From NCBI GenBank assembly GCA_019873625.1, contig JAIOAW010000008.1, positions 1 through 64,000 of the forward strand: a stretch of DNA of 64,000 bases, in the 5' to 3' direction. A program made the position numbers and the translations under genes. The DNA comes from Chloroflexota bacterium. Its GTDB lineage: Bacteria; Chloroflexota; Anaerolineae; UBA1429. This document shows, piece after piece, positions 1 to 8,950 of the stretch (positions within the stretch are counted from its first letter, which is position 1; each line of letters begins with the position of its first letter). The notes beneath the pieces are model-generated. The model was not told the origin of the DNA. It did not search any database and saw only the letters and a list, made by a program, of their open reading frames with translations.

Positions 1-323
1 AAAAGGTGCGCACGCTCATCAAAGAGGATTTTGACCGCGCCTTGGAGGTGTGCGATGCCCTCATCGCGCCCACCACGCCGAGCGTGGCCTTCCGCATCGG
101 CGAAAAGGTGGAGGATCCCCTGCAAATGTACTTGCAGGACGTGTTCACCCTTTCGCTCAACCTAGCCGGGCTGTGTGGCATCTCCATCCCCTGCGGGTTT
201 GCCGAAGGGCTGCCTATCGGGGTTCAAGTCTTGGGGGGCGCCTATCAGGAGGAGACCATCTTGCGGGTGGCCTATGCGTATGAGCAGGCCACCGATTGGC
301 ACCTCCGCAAGCCGGCGCTCTAG
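1..323 (+). CDS. gatA: Amidase / Asp-tRNA(Asn)-Glu-tRNA(Gln) amidotransferase subunit A, C-terminal part
   Basis: The reading frame is open from the left edge (frame of base 3), so the start and the catalytic Ser-cisSer-Lys part lie outside the window. The visible 106 residues contain APTTP, then [24 protein letters not shown] and [11 protein letters not shown], the usual closing pattern of GatA, the glutaminase subunit that releases ammonia to amidate mischarged Glu-tRNA or Asp-tRNA. The DVFT...NLAG...SIPCG pattern fits GatA better than general amidases, but another amidase-signature enzyme cannot be excluded without the N-terminus. Only 25 bases separate its stop from the next gene, so the two may be cotranscribed. 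Confidence 0.8.
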   Translation, partial: KVRTLIKEDFDRALEVCDALIAPTTPSVAFRIGEKVEDPLQMYLQDVFTLSLNLAGLCGISIPCGFAEGLPIGVQVLGGAYQEETILRVAYAYEQATDWHLRKPAL

Positions 324-348
324 ATTTCTCTGTGCGAAAGGCTGCAAG

Positions 349-1326
349 ATGAAGATCATTATGCCGATGGCCGGTCTGGGCAAGCGGATGCGCCCGCACA
401 CCTGGTCGAAACCGAAACCCCTCCTGCAGGTGGCCGATAAGCCCGTGCTCGGGCACATCCTCGACAAGTTCGTGCCCCTCAAGAACCTGGAAGAGGTCGT
501 CTTTATCGTGGGGTGGATGGGCGACCAGATTCGCGAGTACGTCGAGAAACATTACCACTTTGACGCGCGCTTTGTGACGCAAGAGGAGTTGATGGGCCAG
601 GCCCACGCCGTATACCTGGCCCGCGAATATTTGCACGGCCCTTGCCTCATCCTGTTTGTAGATACCCTCTTTGAGGCGGACCTGGCCAAGTTGGAAACTT
701 GCACGGCGGATGGAGTCATCTTTGTCAAAGAGATGGACGACCCACGCCCCTTTGGCGCCATCGTGGAGGAAAACGGCCGCATCGTCCGTTACATCGAAAA
801 GCCGCCCACCTGCGAATATCGCAAGACGACCATCGGGGTTTTTTATGTGCGCGAGGGCGCCGAGTTAGAGCGCGCCATCGCCTACCTATTGGAGCATAAC
901 ATCCGCACGCGGGGCGAGTTCTATATGGCCGACGCCTTTCAGCGGATGATGGATTGGGGGGCCTATTTCATCAGCGAGCCGGTGGAGGTGTGGGAAGATT
1001 GTGGCCAGCCGGAGACGCTCCTCCACACGAACCGCTACCTCCTCGAGCATGGTCATGCCCATATGCCCGCCGGGGCGAGGGCGCTCTTTATCCCGCCCGT
1101 GTATGTGGCCGATTCGGCGATCATCGAAGATGCCGTCATCGGGCCGTATGCCAGCGTGGGAGAGGGGGTCACCATCCGCGAGGCCATCGTGCGTGATGCG
1201 ATCATCGAATCGGGCGCTCACATCGAACGGGCGCTCATCGAGCATTCCCTCATCGGGCGCAACGCCCGCGTGCAGGGTGCGATGCGTCATCTCAACATTG
1301 GGGACGATGACGTCCTCGAACTATAA
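349..1326 (+). CDS. Sugar-phosphate nucleotidyltransferase with left-handed beta-helix tail
   Basis: 325 residues when started at the ATG after GAAAGGCTGCAAG; a longer in-frame extension runs back into gatA and is not credible. The N-terminus MKIIMPMAGLGKRMRPHT followed by SKPKPLLQVADKPV is the nucleotide-binding signature of RmlA/GlmU-type NTP-transferases, which join a sugar-1-phosphate to an NTP. From about residue 245 short isoleucine/valine-rich hexapeptide repeats (ADSAII, EDAVIG, ASVGEG, DAIIES) form a beta-helix as in GlmU or GlmU-like proteins. The substrate sugar and nucleotide cannot be read from sequence. It is followed 23 bases later by alanine dehydrogenase. Confidence 0.88.
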   Translation: MKIIMPMAGLGKRMRPHTWSKPKPLLQVADKPVLGHILDKFVPLKNLEEVVFIVGWMGDQIREYVEKHYHFDARFVTQEELMGQAHAVYLAREYLHGPCLILFVDTLFEADLAKLETCTADGVIFVKEMDDPRPFGAIVEENGRIVRYIEKPPTCEYRKTTIGVFYVREGAELERAIAYLLEHNIRTRGEFYMADAFQRMMDWGAYFISEPVEVWEDCGQPETLLHTNRYLLEHGHAHMPAGARALFIPPVYVADSAIIEDAVIGPYASVGEGVTIREAIVRDAIIESGAHIERALIEHSLIGRNARVQGAMRHLNIGDDDVLEL

Positions 1327-1349
1327 GGACCAAGGGAGGTTACTAGGTT

Positions 1350-2474
1350 ATGATTATCGGCGTTCCGCGAGAGATTAAAGACCAGGAATACCGCGTTGCG
1401 CTGACCACGGGCGGCGTGGAGTCGCTCGTTCACGCCGGGCACCAGGTGCTCGTAGAAAGCGGCGCGGGGCTGGCCAGCGGGTTCAGCGATGACCAGTACC
1501 TGGAGAGCGGCGCGCACATCGTTCCGAGCGCCGCCGACGTCTATGCCAATGCGGAGATGATCGTCAAGGTCAAAGAGCCTCTGTCGCAGGAATATGACCT
1601 CCTGCGCCCGGGGCAGATCCTCTTTACCTATCTTCACCTGGCGGCCAACGAGGAGTTGACGCGTTGCCTGCTCGATCGTGGCGTGGTGGCCCTCGCCTAT
1701 GAGACGGTTCAGCGCGCCGATGGTTCGTTGCCTCTCCTCACGCCGATGAGCGAGATCGCCGGCCGTATGGCCGTGCAGATCGGCGCGCACTTTCTCGAAT
1801 ATCCCCACGGCGGGCGGGGCATCCTTTTGGGTGGCGTGCCCGGCGTGCGCGCGGGGAGCGTGGTCATCCTCGGCGCGGGCACGGTGGGCACGAACGCGGC
1901 CCAGGTGGCACTCGGGCTGGGGGCGCGCGTTACGGTGATTGACATCAACCTCGACCGCCTGCGCTACCTCGATTTCGTCACCCAAGGGCGGCTGAACACC
2001 ATCGCCTCTAACCGGCGGAACATTATGGAGGCCGTGCGGCGCGCCGAATTGGTCATCGGCGCGGTGCTCGTGCCGGGCGCCAAGGCGCCCACCCTTGTTA
2101 CGGACGAGATGATCGCGTCCATGGCGCCGGGGTCCGTCGTGCTCGATGTGGCCGTGGATCAAGGGGGTTGCATCGAGACGATCCACCCCACCACGCATAC
2201 TGCGCCCACCTATCTGGTGCACGGCGTGGTGCATTACGCCGTGCCAAACATCCCCGGCGCCGTGCCACGCACGGCGACCTATGCCCTTTCGAACGCCACG
2301 CTCGCCTATATTAGCGCCGTGGCGAACAAGGGCCTGGCTCAAGCCCTGGCAGAAGATGCCGCGCTCGAGCGCGGGTTGAACATCTGCGCCGGGCGCATAA
2401 CGCATCAGGCGGTAGCCCGGGCCTTCCATACGCCCTACACCCCACCCCAAGAGGCCCTGGCCTTGCTCAGTTAG
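1350..2474 (+). CDS. ald: Alanine dehydrogenase
   Basis: 374 residues, the normal length for the NAD-dependent alanine dehydrogenase that interconverts L-alanine and pyruvate plus ammonia. MIIGVPREIKDQEYRVALTT at the N-terminus contains the substrate-binding Arg, KVKEP near residue 75 carries the catalytic Lys region, and the Rossmann loop GAGTVGTNAAQVALGLGA sits near residue 175. The C-terminal NIPGAVPRTAT segment is characteristic of Ald rather than of transhydrogenase PntA. A GGGAGG site precedes the ATG. It supplies pyruvate or reassimilates ammonia; the tight spacing on both sides suggests an operon with the following lipoprotein and glycerol kinase genes. Confidence 0.95.
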   Translation: MIIGVPREIKDQEYRVALTTGGVESLVHAGHQVLVESGAGLASGFSDDQYLESGAHIVPSAADVYANAEMIVKVKEPLSQEYDLLRPGQILFTYLHLAANEELTRCLLDRGVVALAYETVQRADGSLPLLTPMSEIAGRMAVQIGAHFLEYPHGGRGILLGGVPGVRAGSVVILGAGTVGTNAAQVALGLGARVTVIDINLDRLRYLDFVTQGRLNTIASNRRNIMEAVRRAELVIGAVLVPGAKAPTLVTDEMIASMAPGSVVLDVAVDQGGCIETIHPTTHTAPTYLVHGVVHYAVPNIPGAVPRTATYALSNATLAYISAVANKGLAQALAEDAALERGLNICAGRITHQAVARAFHTPYTPPQEALALLS

Positions 2475-2482
2475 GAGGGAAG

Positions 2483-3061
2483 ATGAAAAGATCTGGCCAC
2501 ACGCGTTGGGGGTGGATTCTTCTCTTGAGCGCGCTCCTGTGGGTGGGGGCCGGGGCTTGCTCCTGCGCGAACCTCTTGGCGCGTTTCCGTCCTCAGCCCA
2601 CAGCCGCGCCCCCTACATTGGCCCCTACGGCCACCCTTTTGGCGCCGCAGGGCGCCCAACCGGTCGAGATCACCTGGACCCAGGAAGAGTTGAATGACTA
2701 CCTCGCCGGCCAAGTACTGAACCAACAGGGGCTGGAGGTGGGAGACGTCCAGGCTACGCTGGGGCAGGGGGAGGTGATCGTTTCGTTCTATGCCCGCCAT
2801 GCCCAATCGGGCCTGAGCGGGGAGGTCACGGTACGGGGCAAACCCTTCGTCTCTGAGGGGAAGGTCTATGTCCAGATTGAGGACGTTACGCTCGGCCCCT
2901 CCTTTTCGGGGTTCACGCGGCTCATCGCCGAAAATCTCATCAAAGAGGCCCTCAAACAATACAGCGGCGAGCAGGGCATCCCCGTGCCGGCGGAGGGGAT
3001 CGTCGTCGAATCGGTCGAGATCACGCCGGGCCAGATGATCGTCCGGGGATACAAACCCTAA
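2483..3061 (+). CDS. Predicted lipoprotein of unknown function
   Basis: 192 residues. A basic start and hydrophobic stretch (residues 9-24) lead to GAGAC, a plausible lipobox, so the mature protein is probably tethered outside the membrane by a lipidated Cys. A proline/threonine-rich spacer (residues 36-53) follows, then a compact domain of about 130 residues with alternating hydrophobic strands (QATLGQGEVIVSFYARH, GEVTVRGKPFVSEGKVYVQI), which looks like a lipid- or ligand-binding beta sheet of the LppX/DUF2993 kind. That fold guess is inference only. The gene starts 8 bases after ald and ends 18 bases before glpK, with GGAGG sites on both. Confidence 0.75.
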   Translation: MKRSGHTRWGWILLLSALLWVGAGACSCANLLARFRPQPTAAPPTLAPTATLLAPQGAQPVEITWTQEELNDYLAGQVLNQQGLEVGDVQATLGQGEVIVSFYARHAQSGLSGEVTVRGKPFVSEGKVYVQIEDVTLGPSFSGFTRLIAENLIKEALKQYSGEQGIPVPAEGIVVESVEITPGQMIVRGYKP

Positions 3062-3079
3062 ACACCCAGGAGGGGACGT

Positions 3080-4570
3080 ATGCCACGCTACATCGCGGCC
3101 ATTGACCAAGGCACCACGGGGACGCGTTGTATGTTGTTTGATCACAGCGGCCAACCGGTGGCCTTCCATTACAAGGAACACGAACAGATCTTCCCCCAAC
3201 CCGGCTGGGTGGAGCACGACCCTTTGGAGATTTGGCACGCCGTGCAGGAAGTGGTACACGGTGCCCTCGGCAAAGCAGGGGTCCGGCCTGGCGAAATCGC
3301 CGCCCTGGGCATCACGAACCAGCGCGAGACGACCGTCGTCTGGAACCGCCGCACGGGGCGGCCTTACTACAACGCCATCGTCTGGCAATGCACGCGCACC
3401 CAGCCCCTCTGCCAAGATCTCATCAACCGGGGCTTGGAAGCGCGCTTTCGCGAGCGCACGGGGCTAGTCATTGCCACCTATTTTTCCGGCCCCAAGATCC
3501 GTTGGCTTTTGGATCACGTCCCCGGGTTGCGCGAGGATGCCGAACGCGGCGAGGCGCTCTTTGGCACCATAGATACCTGGCTCATCTGGAACCTCACCGG
3601 CGCGCACGTGACGGATGTAACAAACGCCTCGCGCACGATGTTGATGAACCTGCGCGCGTTGGATTGGGATGAGGAACTCCTGGAGATCCTCGGCATCCCG
3701 CGCGCAATGCTCCCCGAAATCCGCCCCTCCAGCGCGGTCTATGGGATGACCTCCCCCGACCTTCTCGGCGCCTCGGTGCCCGTGTGCGGCGACTTGGGGG
3801 ACCAACAGGCGGCCCTAGTGGGGCAGACCTGTTTCGCCCCCGGCGAGGCCAAAAATACCTACGGCACGGGGTCTTTTCTCCTGATGAACACGGGCGCCCA
3901 GCCGGTGCCCTCGCCGAGCGGCCTCCTCACCACGGTGGCCTATAGCCTGGGCCAAGGGCAGTGCACCTATGCCTTGGAAGGCTCCATCGCCGTAACGGGC
4001 GCAGCCGTGCAGTGGCTACGAGATAACTTGGGCCTCATCCAAAACGCCGCCGAGACGGAGAGCATCGCCGCCACCGTGCCCGATGCCGGCGGGGCCTATT
4101 TCGTGCCGGCCTTCTCGGGGCTGTTCGCGCCCCACTGGGATATGTACGCGCGCGGGGCCATCTTGGGGCTGACGCGCTACATCACCAAGGCCCACTTGGT
4201 GCGCGCCACGCTGGAGGCCATCTGTTACCAAACGCGCGAAGTGCTGGAGGCGATGGAACAGGATTCGGGCATCGCCCTGCAAAGCCTGCGCGTGGATGGC
4301 GGCGCCTCGGCGAATAACCTCCTGATGCAACTGCAAGCCGATATCCTCGATAAGACGGTCATCCGCCCCCGCGTGGGCGAGACGACCTCCCTCGGCGCGG
4401 CCTATGCGGCGGGGCTGGCCATCGGCTTTTGGGAAAACTTGGATGACCTGCGCCGCAACTGGCAAATCGAGCGCACCTTCGAGCCGACCTGGCCCGAAGA
4501 GCGCCGCGCCCAAGGCTATGCCGGCTGGAAAAAGGCCGTGGAGCGCGCCAAGGGTTGGGTGGACCGTTGA
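3080..4570 (+). CDS. glpK: Glycerol kinase
   Basis: 496 residues, typical of GlpK, which phosphorylates glycerol with ATP to sn-glycerol 3-phosphate in the cytoplasm. [14 protein letters not shown] at the N-terminus is the phosphate-binding loop; the paired glycerol-binding residues appear in [10 protein letters not shown] and in the [11 protein letters not shown]-type region (here [14 protein letters not shown]). [11 protein letters not shown] and [19 protein letters not shown] are FGGY-family signatures near residues 265 and 405. No glpF facilitator or glpD dehydrogenase is adjacent; instead it lies in a run of amino-acid and hydroxyacid enzymes. Confidence 0.95.
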   Translation: MPRYIAAIDQGTTGTRCMLFDHSGQPVAFHYKEHEQIFPQPGWVEHDPLEIWHAVQEVVHGALGKAGVRPGEIAALGITNQRETTVVWNRRTGRPYYNAIVWQCTRTQPLCQDLINRGLEARFRERTGLVIATYFSGPKIRWLLDHVPGLREDAERGEALFGTIDTWLIWNLTGAHVTDVTNASRTMLMNLRALDWDEELLEILGIPRAMLPEIRPSSAVYGMTSPDLLGASVPVCGDLGDQQAALVGQTCFAPGEAKNTYGTGSFLLMNTGAQPVPSPSGLLTTVAYSLGQGQCTYALEGSIAVTGAAVQWLRDNLGLIQNAAETESIAATVPDAGGAYFVPAFSGLFAPHWDMYARGAILGLTRYITKAHLVRATLEAICYQTREVLEAMEQDSGIALQSLRVDGGASANNLLMQLQADILDKTVIRPRVGETTSLGAAYAAGLAIGFWENLDDLRRNWQIERTFEPTWPEERRAQGYAGWKKAVERAKGWVDR

Positions 4571-4590
4571 TCGCACCGAGGAGGTGCCCT

Positions 4591-5595
4591 ATGGCCGAAT
4601 ATCGCGTTTTGGTGAGCATCCCTGAGCCGCTGCGCTCGCGCCTTTTTTCTGAAGACACGCTCGCCAAACTGCGTGCCTTAGGCCGCATCACTTTCAACGA
4701 GGACGGCCGCAATTGGAGCGGCGAGGAATTGGCGCGCCATTTGCCCGGGCAGGACGTGCTCTTGGCGAGTTGGGGGGTGGCGCGGCTCTCGCCGGAGGTG
4801 CTTGCAAGCGCGGATCGCCTGCGCCTGGTGGCTTACGCCGCCGGCAGCGTCAAGGGGTTTGTGAGCGAGGCCCTCTTTGAGCGGGGCATCGCCGTGACGC
4901 ACGCCGCGGCGCGCATCGCCGATTCGGTGGCCGAGATGACCCTCCTTTTGGCCCTCTTGGGCTTGCGCCGCGCCCACGAGTTCGACCGCCGTATGAAGGC
5001 GGGCGAACCCTGGCCGAAAGACCTGGGGGCCAAGACGTTCGAGATTCGCGGCAAGCGCGTGGGCCTTCTGGGGATGGGCTACGTGGGCCGCCGCGCGGCG
5101 CGGCTCTTCCAGGCCGTGGGGGCGGAGGTCTGGTGTTATGACCCCTACCTTTCGGAGGATGCCGCCAAGGCCCTCGGCGTGCACAAGGCCGCGCTCGATG
5201 ATCTCCTGCGCACCTGCCCCATCATCTCGGTGCATTTGCCCATCACGGAGGAGACGCATCACCTCCTCGGTGTGCGGGAATTGGCGCTCCTGCAAGATGG
5301 CGCCCTGTTCATCAACACGGCGCGCGCCTGGGCCGTGGATGGCGAGGCGCTGTTGCGGGAACTGGAGACAGGGCGCTTCTGGGCGGCCCTCGACGTGTTC
5401 GATGAAGAACCCCTCCCGGCCGATAGCCCTCTGCGCCGGTTAGGGAACGTCCTCCTCACGCCGCATATCGCCGGGCAGACGGTGGATGCCTATTACGGCT
5501 TGGGCGAATGCATGGTGGATGAAATCGAACGCTTTATCACGGGCCAGCCGCTCCAATACCTGATCCGCCCCGAGGCCCTCGCCCATATGGCCTAA
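4591..5595 (+). CDS. D-isomer-specific 2-hydroxyacid dehydrogenase
   Basis: 334 residues from the ATG that follows GAGGAGGTGCCCT; the upstream in-frame ATG lies inside glpK. The NAD-binding loop GLLGMGYVGRRAARLF is near residue 158, and the catalytic triad positions are visible: Arg in INTARAWAVD, Glu in DVFDEEPLP and His in LTPHIAGQT. The family reduces 2-keto acids such as glyoxylate, hydroxypyruvate or phosphonopyruvate with NAD(P)H. The usual VNTARG is INTARA here, a mild variation. The substrate is not assignable; the neighbouring glycerol kinase and D-amino-acid-type enzyme suggest a role in three-carbon or serine-family metabolism. Confidence 0.9.
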   Translation: MAEYRVLVSIPEPLRSRLFSEDTLAKLRALGRITFNEDGRNWSGEELARHLPGQDVLLASWGVARLSPEVLASADRLRLVAYAAGSVKGFVSEALFERGIAVTHAAARIADSVAEMTLLLALLGLRRAHEFDRRMKAGEPWPKDLGAKTFEIRGKRVGLLGMGYVGRRAARLFQAVGAEVWCYDPYLSEDAAKALGVHKAALDDLLRTCPIISVHLPITEETHHLLGVRELALLQDGALFINTARAWAVDGEALLRELETGRFWAALDVFDEEPLPADSPLRRLGNVLLTPHIAGQTVDAYYGLGECMVDEIERFITGQPLQYLIRPEALAHMA

Positions 5596-5619
5596 CTTGC
5601 CCCTGTAAGGAGGAAAAAG

Positions 5620-6711
5620 ATGGATACTTACCCCATCGGGCTGCGCCGAGAGGAACTCGATACCCCGACCCTCTGCCTGGATGCGGACGCGCTCGAGCGG
5701 AACATCGCGCGTATGGCTGACTTTCTGCGGGCCCGAGGGGTGGGCCTGCGCCCCCATTCCAAGACGCACAAATGCTCCACCATCGCTTGGAAGCAACTCC
5801 GGGCCGGCGCGGTGGGCATTACCTGCGCCAAGGTGAGCGAGGCGGAGGTGATGGCCCAGGCGGGGATTCGCGACATCCTCATCGCTAACCAAATCGTAAC
5901 GCCCCACAAGATCGCGCGGTTGGTGAACCTGGCCGCCTATACGGAAGTGATGGTGGCCGTGGAGGATTGGGCCAATGCCCAGGCCCTCTCTGAGGCGGCC
6001 CAGGCCAAAGGGGTGAAACTGCGCACCATCATCGAGGTGGACGTGGGCATGGGCCGCTGCGGCACGGCCCCCGGCGAGCCGACCTTGGCCCTAGCCCAAA
6101 AGGTGCTCGCCCTCAAGGGGTTGGATTTTCGCGGCCTGATGGGTTACGAAGGGCACGCCGTGATGATCCCCGATCTTGAGGCGCGCCGCCAGGCCGTGGA
6201 GGCGGCGATGAGGCGCCTCTTGGAGACGCGCGACCTTTTGCTGCACCACAGCATCCCCGTGGAGGTCGTTTCTGCCGGGGGCACGGGCACTTACCAGATG
6301 ACCTCCCAATATCAAGGCATTACCGACCTCCAATGCGGCTCTTATGCCACGATGGATGCCAAATACCGCTCCGTGGGGATTGACTTTGAGCCGGCCCTGA
6401 CGGTCATCGCGCGGGTCATCAGCGTGCGGGGGGCCGACCACGCCGTGATTGATGCGGGGATGAAGGCGCTCACCACGGAATTCGGCCTGCCGCAGGTCAT
6501 CCATCCCCAGGGTTGGGCCTTGACGCGCCTTTCGGAGGAACACGGCATCCTGGCCCGCCAAGGGGGCGATCCCCTCTCGCGGGGAGATTTGATCGAGATC
6601 GTCCCTTCGCACGGGTGCACCACCATCAACCTGCACGGGGCCTATACCGTCCTTCGCCAAGGGGTGGTCGAGGCCGTATGGCCCATCGCAGCGCGCGGGT
6701 GCGTGCAATGA
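5620..6711 (+). CDS. D-threonine aldolase / D-serine dehydratase-like PLP enzyme
   Basis: 363 residues of the alanine-racemase-N, DSD1-like fold (fold type III PLP enzyme). The PLP lysine lies in RPHSKTHK near residue 48, and the C-terminal metal-binding motif is PSHGCTTINLHG near residue 328, as in metal-activated D-threonine aldolases and eukaryotic-type D-serine dehydratases. Such enzymes cleave D-3-hydroxyamino acids or deaminate D-serine. An AAGGAGGAAAAAG site precedes the ATG. It is the last gene of the forward run that begins before ald; an imperfect hairpin follows its stop codon. Confidence 0.87.
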   Translation: MDTYPIGLRREELDTPTLCLDADALERNIARMADFLRARGVGLRPHSKTHKCSTIAWKQLRAGAVGITCAKVSEAEVMAQAGIRDILIANQIVTPHKIARLVNLAAYTEVMVAVEDWANAQALSEAAQAKGVKLRTIIEVDVGMGRCGTAPGEPTLALAQKVLALKGLDFRGLMGYEGHAVMIPDLEARRQAVEAAMRRLLETRDLLLHHSIPVEVVSAGGTGTYQMTSQYQGITDLQCGSYATMDAKYRSVGIDFEPALTVIARVISVRGADHAVIDAGMKALTTEFGLPQVIHPQGWALTRLSEEHGILARQGGDPLSRGDLIEIVPSHGCTTINLHGAYTVLRQGVVEAVWPIAARGCVQ

Positions 6712-6717
6712 GTTTGG

Positions 6718-6741
6718 AGTGCGGCGGTAAGCCTCCGCACT
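6718..6741 (+). terminator. Possible weak terminator hairpin
   Basis: AGTGCGG pairs with CCGCACT just after the D-threonine-aldolase-like gene; the stem can be lengthened by two pairs with one mismatch. There is no T-run behind it, so it may only weakly stop transcription before the promoter of the next gene. Confidence 0.35.
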
Positions 6742-6751
6742 GAAATTGGGC

Positions 6752-6780
6752 TTGACAGGCGCCCTTCTCTCATAGTAAAT
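6752..6780 (+). promoter_or_regulatory. Possible promoter of the aldehyde ferredoxin oxidoreductase gene
   Basis: A perfect TTGACA (6752-6757) is followed by AT-richer sequence CATAGTAAATAAG, but no good -10 box falls at the ideal spacing; TAGTAA at 15 bases is the closest. The -35 and the position 75 bases upstream of the gene support a promoter; the exact -10 is uncertain. Confidence 0.4.
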
Positions 6781-6831
6781 AAGGCCCTAGTGCGCCGTAG
6801 GTCTCGACAATGCCACAAAAGGAGGATAGCC

Positions 6832-8706
6832 ATGGTCAAAGGGTATGCGGGACGGATCTTGCATGTAGATTTGAGCGCGAACAAGACCTGGGTGGAGGAA
6901 CCGCCGGAGACCTTTTACCGGCGCTACCTGGGCGGGAACGGTTTCATCGCTTACTATTTGTTGAACGAGGTGCCCAAGGGGGCCGATCCTCTGGGGCCGG
7001 AGAACCGCTTGATCTTCGCCAATGGGACGTTTACCGGCAACCCTATCGCCGGCGCGGGTCGGAGTATGGTAGGCGCCAAATCGCCCCTTACGGGCGGCTA
7101 TGGCGAGGCGGATGTGGGCGGCTTTTTCGGCGCCGAGATGAAACTGGCCGGGTTCGATGCCATTGTCGTCAAGGGCGTGGCAGAATCGCCGGTGTATCTC
7201 TATTTGCACGATGGCGAGGCGGAAATTCGCCCTGCAGACCATCTGTGGGGGATGACTACGCTGGATACCCAAAACGCCATCCAATCGGAGTTGGGCGATA
7301 GCCGCGTGCGCCTGGCGATGATCGGCCCGGCGGGCGAAAAGTTGGTGCGCACGGCCTGCGTCATCAATGACCTGCGCCATGCAGCGGGGCGCTGCGGCAT
7401 CGGCGCGGTGATGGGGTCCAAAAAACTCAAAGCCGTGGCGGCGCGCGGGCGAGGCCCCGTGGAAGTGGCCAACCCCGAAAAACTCCGCGAACTGGCCCGT
7501 TGGATGGTCGAGCATTGGAAGGAGAAGGCCTGGAACCTGCACGATACGGGCACCGACGGCGGCCTGATTGACCTGCACGAGGCCGGCCAACTCCCCACGC
7601 GCAACTTCCAAGATGGGCAGTTCGAGGGCGCCCAAAAGATCACCGGCACGACGATGCGCGATACCATCCTTACCGGCCGCGAGGGCTGCTACGCCTGCCC
7701 CATCCGCTGCAAGCGCGTGGTCAAGGTGGATGATGCCGACTACAAGGTGGACCCCATCTATGGCGGCCCCGAGTATGAGACGGTCGGCTCTTTTGGCTCC
7801 AACTGCGGCGTAGATGACCTGCGGGCCATCGCCAAGGCCCACGAACTGTGCAACGCCTACGGCGCGGATACCATCTCCACGGGGATGGCCGTATCCTTTG
7901 CGATGGAGTGCTACGAAAAGGGTATCCTCACCAAAGAGGATACGGGCGGCCTTGACCTGCGCTTCGGCAATGGCGAGGCGATGGTGGAACTCACGCGGCG
8001 CATTTGCCTGCGCGAGCCGGGGTTGGGCGACCTCTTGGCCGAGGGGCCGGTCATCGCGGCGAAAAAGATCGGCAAGGGCGCCGAGGCCTATGCCATCCAC
8101 GTCAAGGGCCAGCCCTTCCCGATGCACGAATGCCGCACGCGGCATGGCCAGGCGCTGGGCTATGCCGTCTCGCCCACGGGCGCCGACCATATGCACAACT
8201 TTTGGGATGGGAGCCTCGATAAGGAACCCCTCTCCGAAGAGATGCGGTCTTTGGGAATCTATACGCCCGTTCCGCAGACGGTGCTCAACGCCGATAAAGT
8301 GCGCGCCTATACCTTTGTCGTCAACTGGCAGTGGCTCCACAACCATCTGGGGAACTGTATGTTCGTCCCCTGGACGCGCGACCAGATGGTGGACATCGTA
8401 CGCGCCCTGACGGGCTGGGAGACCAACCAGTGGGAGATGATGAAGGCAGGCGAGCGCGGCGTGACGCTGGCGCGCATCTTTAACTTGCGCGAGGGCTTTA
8501 CGCGCAAAGATGACGTCTTGCCGTGGCGGATGAACACGCCCTTTGTGAGCGGCTCGGTGAACGAAAAGCCCGTGGACCCCGAAGTGCTCGATGAGCACTT
8601 GAGCCTCTTTTACGGGATGATGGGCTGGGACGAAACGACGGGCGTGCCCAAACTGGCTACCCTGCACGAGTTGGACATCGCCTGGGCGGCCGCGCATCTG
8701 CCGTAA
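6832..8706 (+). CDS. aor: Aldehyde ferredoxin oxidoreductase (tungsten-pterin family)
   Basis: 624 residues from the ATG after AAAAGGAGGATAGCC. The N-terminal domain (GYAGRILHVDLS, YLGGNGFIAYYLL) and GRSMVGAKSPLTGGYGEADV are AOR-family signatures; the iron-sulfur motif CYACPIRC is near residue 285 and its likely fourth Cys is in HNHLGNCMF near residue 510. The family oxidises aldehydes to acids with ferredoxin, using tungsto-bispterin, in strict anaerobes. The two pterin-binding motifs, DxxGLD and DxxGLC in the archetype, read NAYGAD and NHLGNC here, so this is a paralogue whose substrate is open. No ferredoxin or pterin genes are adjacent. Confidence 0.93.
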   Translation: MVKGYAGRILHVDLSANKTWVEEPPETFYRRYLGGNGFIAYYLLNEVPKGADPLGPENRLIFANGTFTGNPIAGAGRSMVGAKSPLTGGYGEADVGGFFGAEMKLAGFDAIVVKGVAESPVYLYLHDGEAEIRPADHLWGMTTLDTQNAIQSELGDSRVRLAMIGPAGEKLVRTACVINDLRHAAGRCGIGAVMGSKKLKAVAARGRGPVEVANPEKLRELARWMVEHWKEKAWNLHDTGTDGGLIDLHEAGQLPTRNFQDGQFEGAQKITGTTMRDTILTGREGCYACPIRCKRVVKVDDADYKVDPIYGGPEYETVGSFGSNCGVDDLRAIAKAHELCNAYGADTISTGMAVSFAMECYEKGILTKEDTGGLDLRFGNGEAMVELTRRICLREPGLGDLLAEGPVIAAKKIGKGAEAYAIHVKGQPFPMHECRTRHGQALGYAVSPTGADHMHNFWDGSLDKEPLSEEMRSLGIYTPVPQTVLNADKVRAYTFVVNWQWLHNHLGNCMFVPWTRDQMVDIVRALTGWETNQWEMMKAGERGVTLARIFNLREGFTRKDDVLPWRMNTPFVSGSVNEKPVDPEVLDEHLSLFYGMMGWDETTGVPKLATLHELDIAWAAAHLP

Positions 8707-8715
8707 AATATGCGC

Positions 8716-8748
8716 ACCCTCCCGCAGGGTTCAACCCTGCGGGAGGGT
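8716..8748. repeat. Palindromic repeat type B, possible terminator
   Basis: ACCCTCCCGCAGGGT and ACCCTGCGGGAGGGT form a 15-base perfect stem with a TCA loop, 9 bases after the AOR stop. Similar stems occur at 8848, 21753 and 48772. It could end AOR transcription, though no T-run follows. Confidence 0.75.
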
Positions 8749-8754
8749 AAAAAG

Positions 8755-8794
8755 CCCTCACCCTAACCCTCTCCCGCGCTGGCGCGGGAGAGGG
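8755..8794. repeat. REP-like palindrome type A (single)
   Basis: CCCTCACCCTAACCCTCTCCC opens the element and CCCTCTCCCGCGC pairs with GCGCGGGAGAGGG over a TG loop. It is the same REP unit that appears as inverted pairs at 51250-51361 and 53078-53187. Confidence 0.8.
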
Positions 8795-8798
8795 AAGG

Positions 8799-8843
8799 AG
8801 CGTGAGGCGAGAGCCTCGCGTGCGGGCCGGGAGGCCCGCACGC
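8799..8843. repeat. Palindromic repeat type C
   Basis: Two adjacent small stems: GAGGC/GCCTC around GAGA, then GCGTGCGGGCC/GGCCCGCACGC around GGGA (8818-8843). Related sequences occur near 48812-48848 and 63709-63735. Confidence 0.7.
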
Positions 8844-8847
8844 CACA

Positions 8848-8884
8848 AACCCTCCTGCAGACTTGGGGCCTGCGGGAGGGTTTT
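8848..8884. repeat. Degenerate type B palindrome
   Basis: AACCCTCCTGCAG and CTGCGGGAGGGTT form an imperfect stem followed by TTATATT. It closes the cluster of four palindromes between AOR and the DUF3800 gene. Confidence 0.55.
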
Positions 8885-8950
8885 ATATTCTGGCCCCTCG
8901 CCTTCTTTTCGTTTAGAATCGCTTCCATCAAAATGCTAGGGATACAAACG

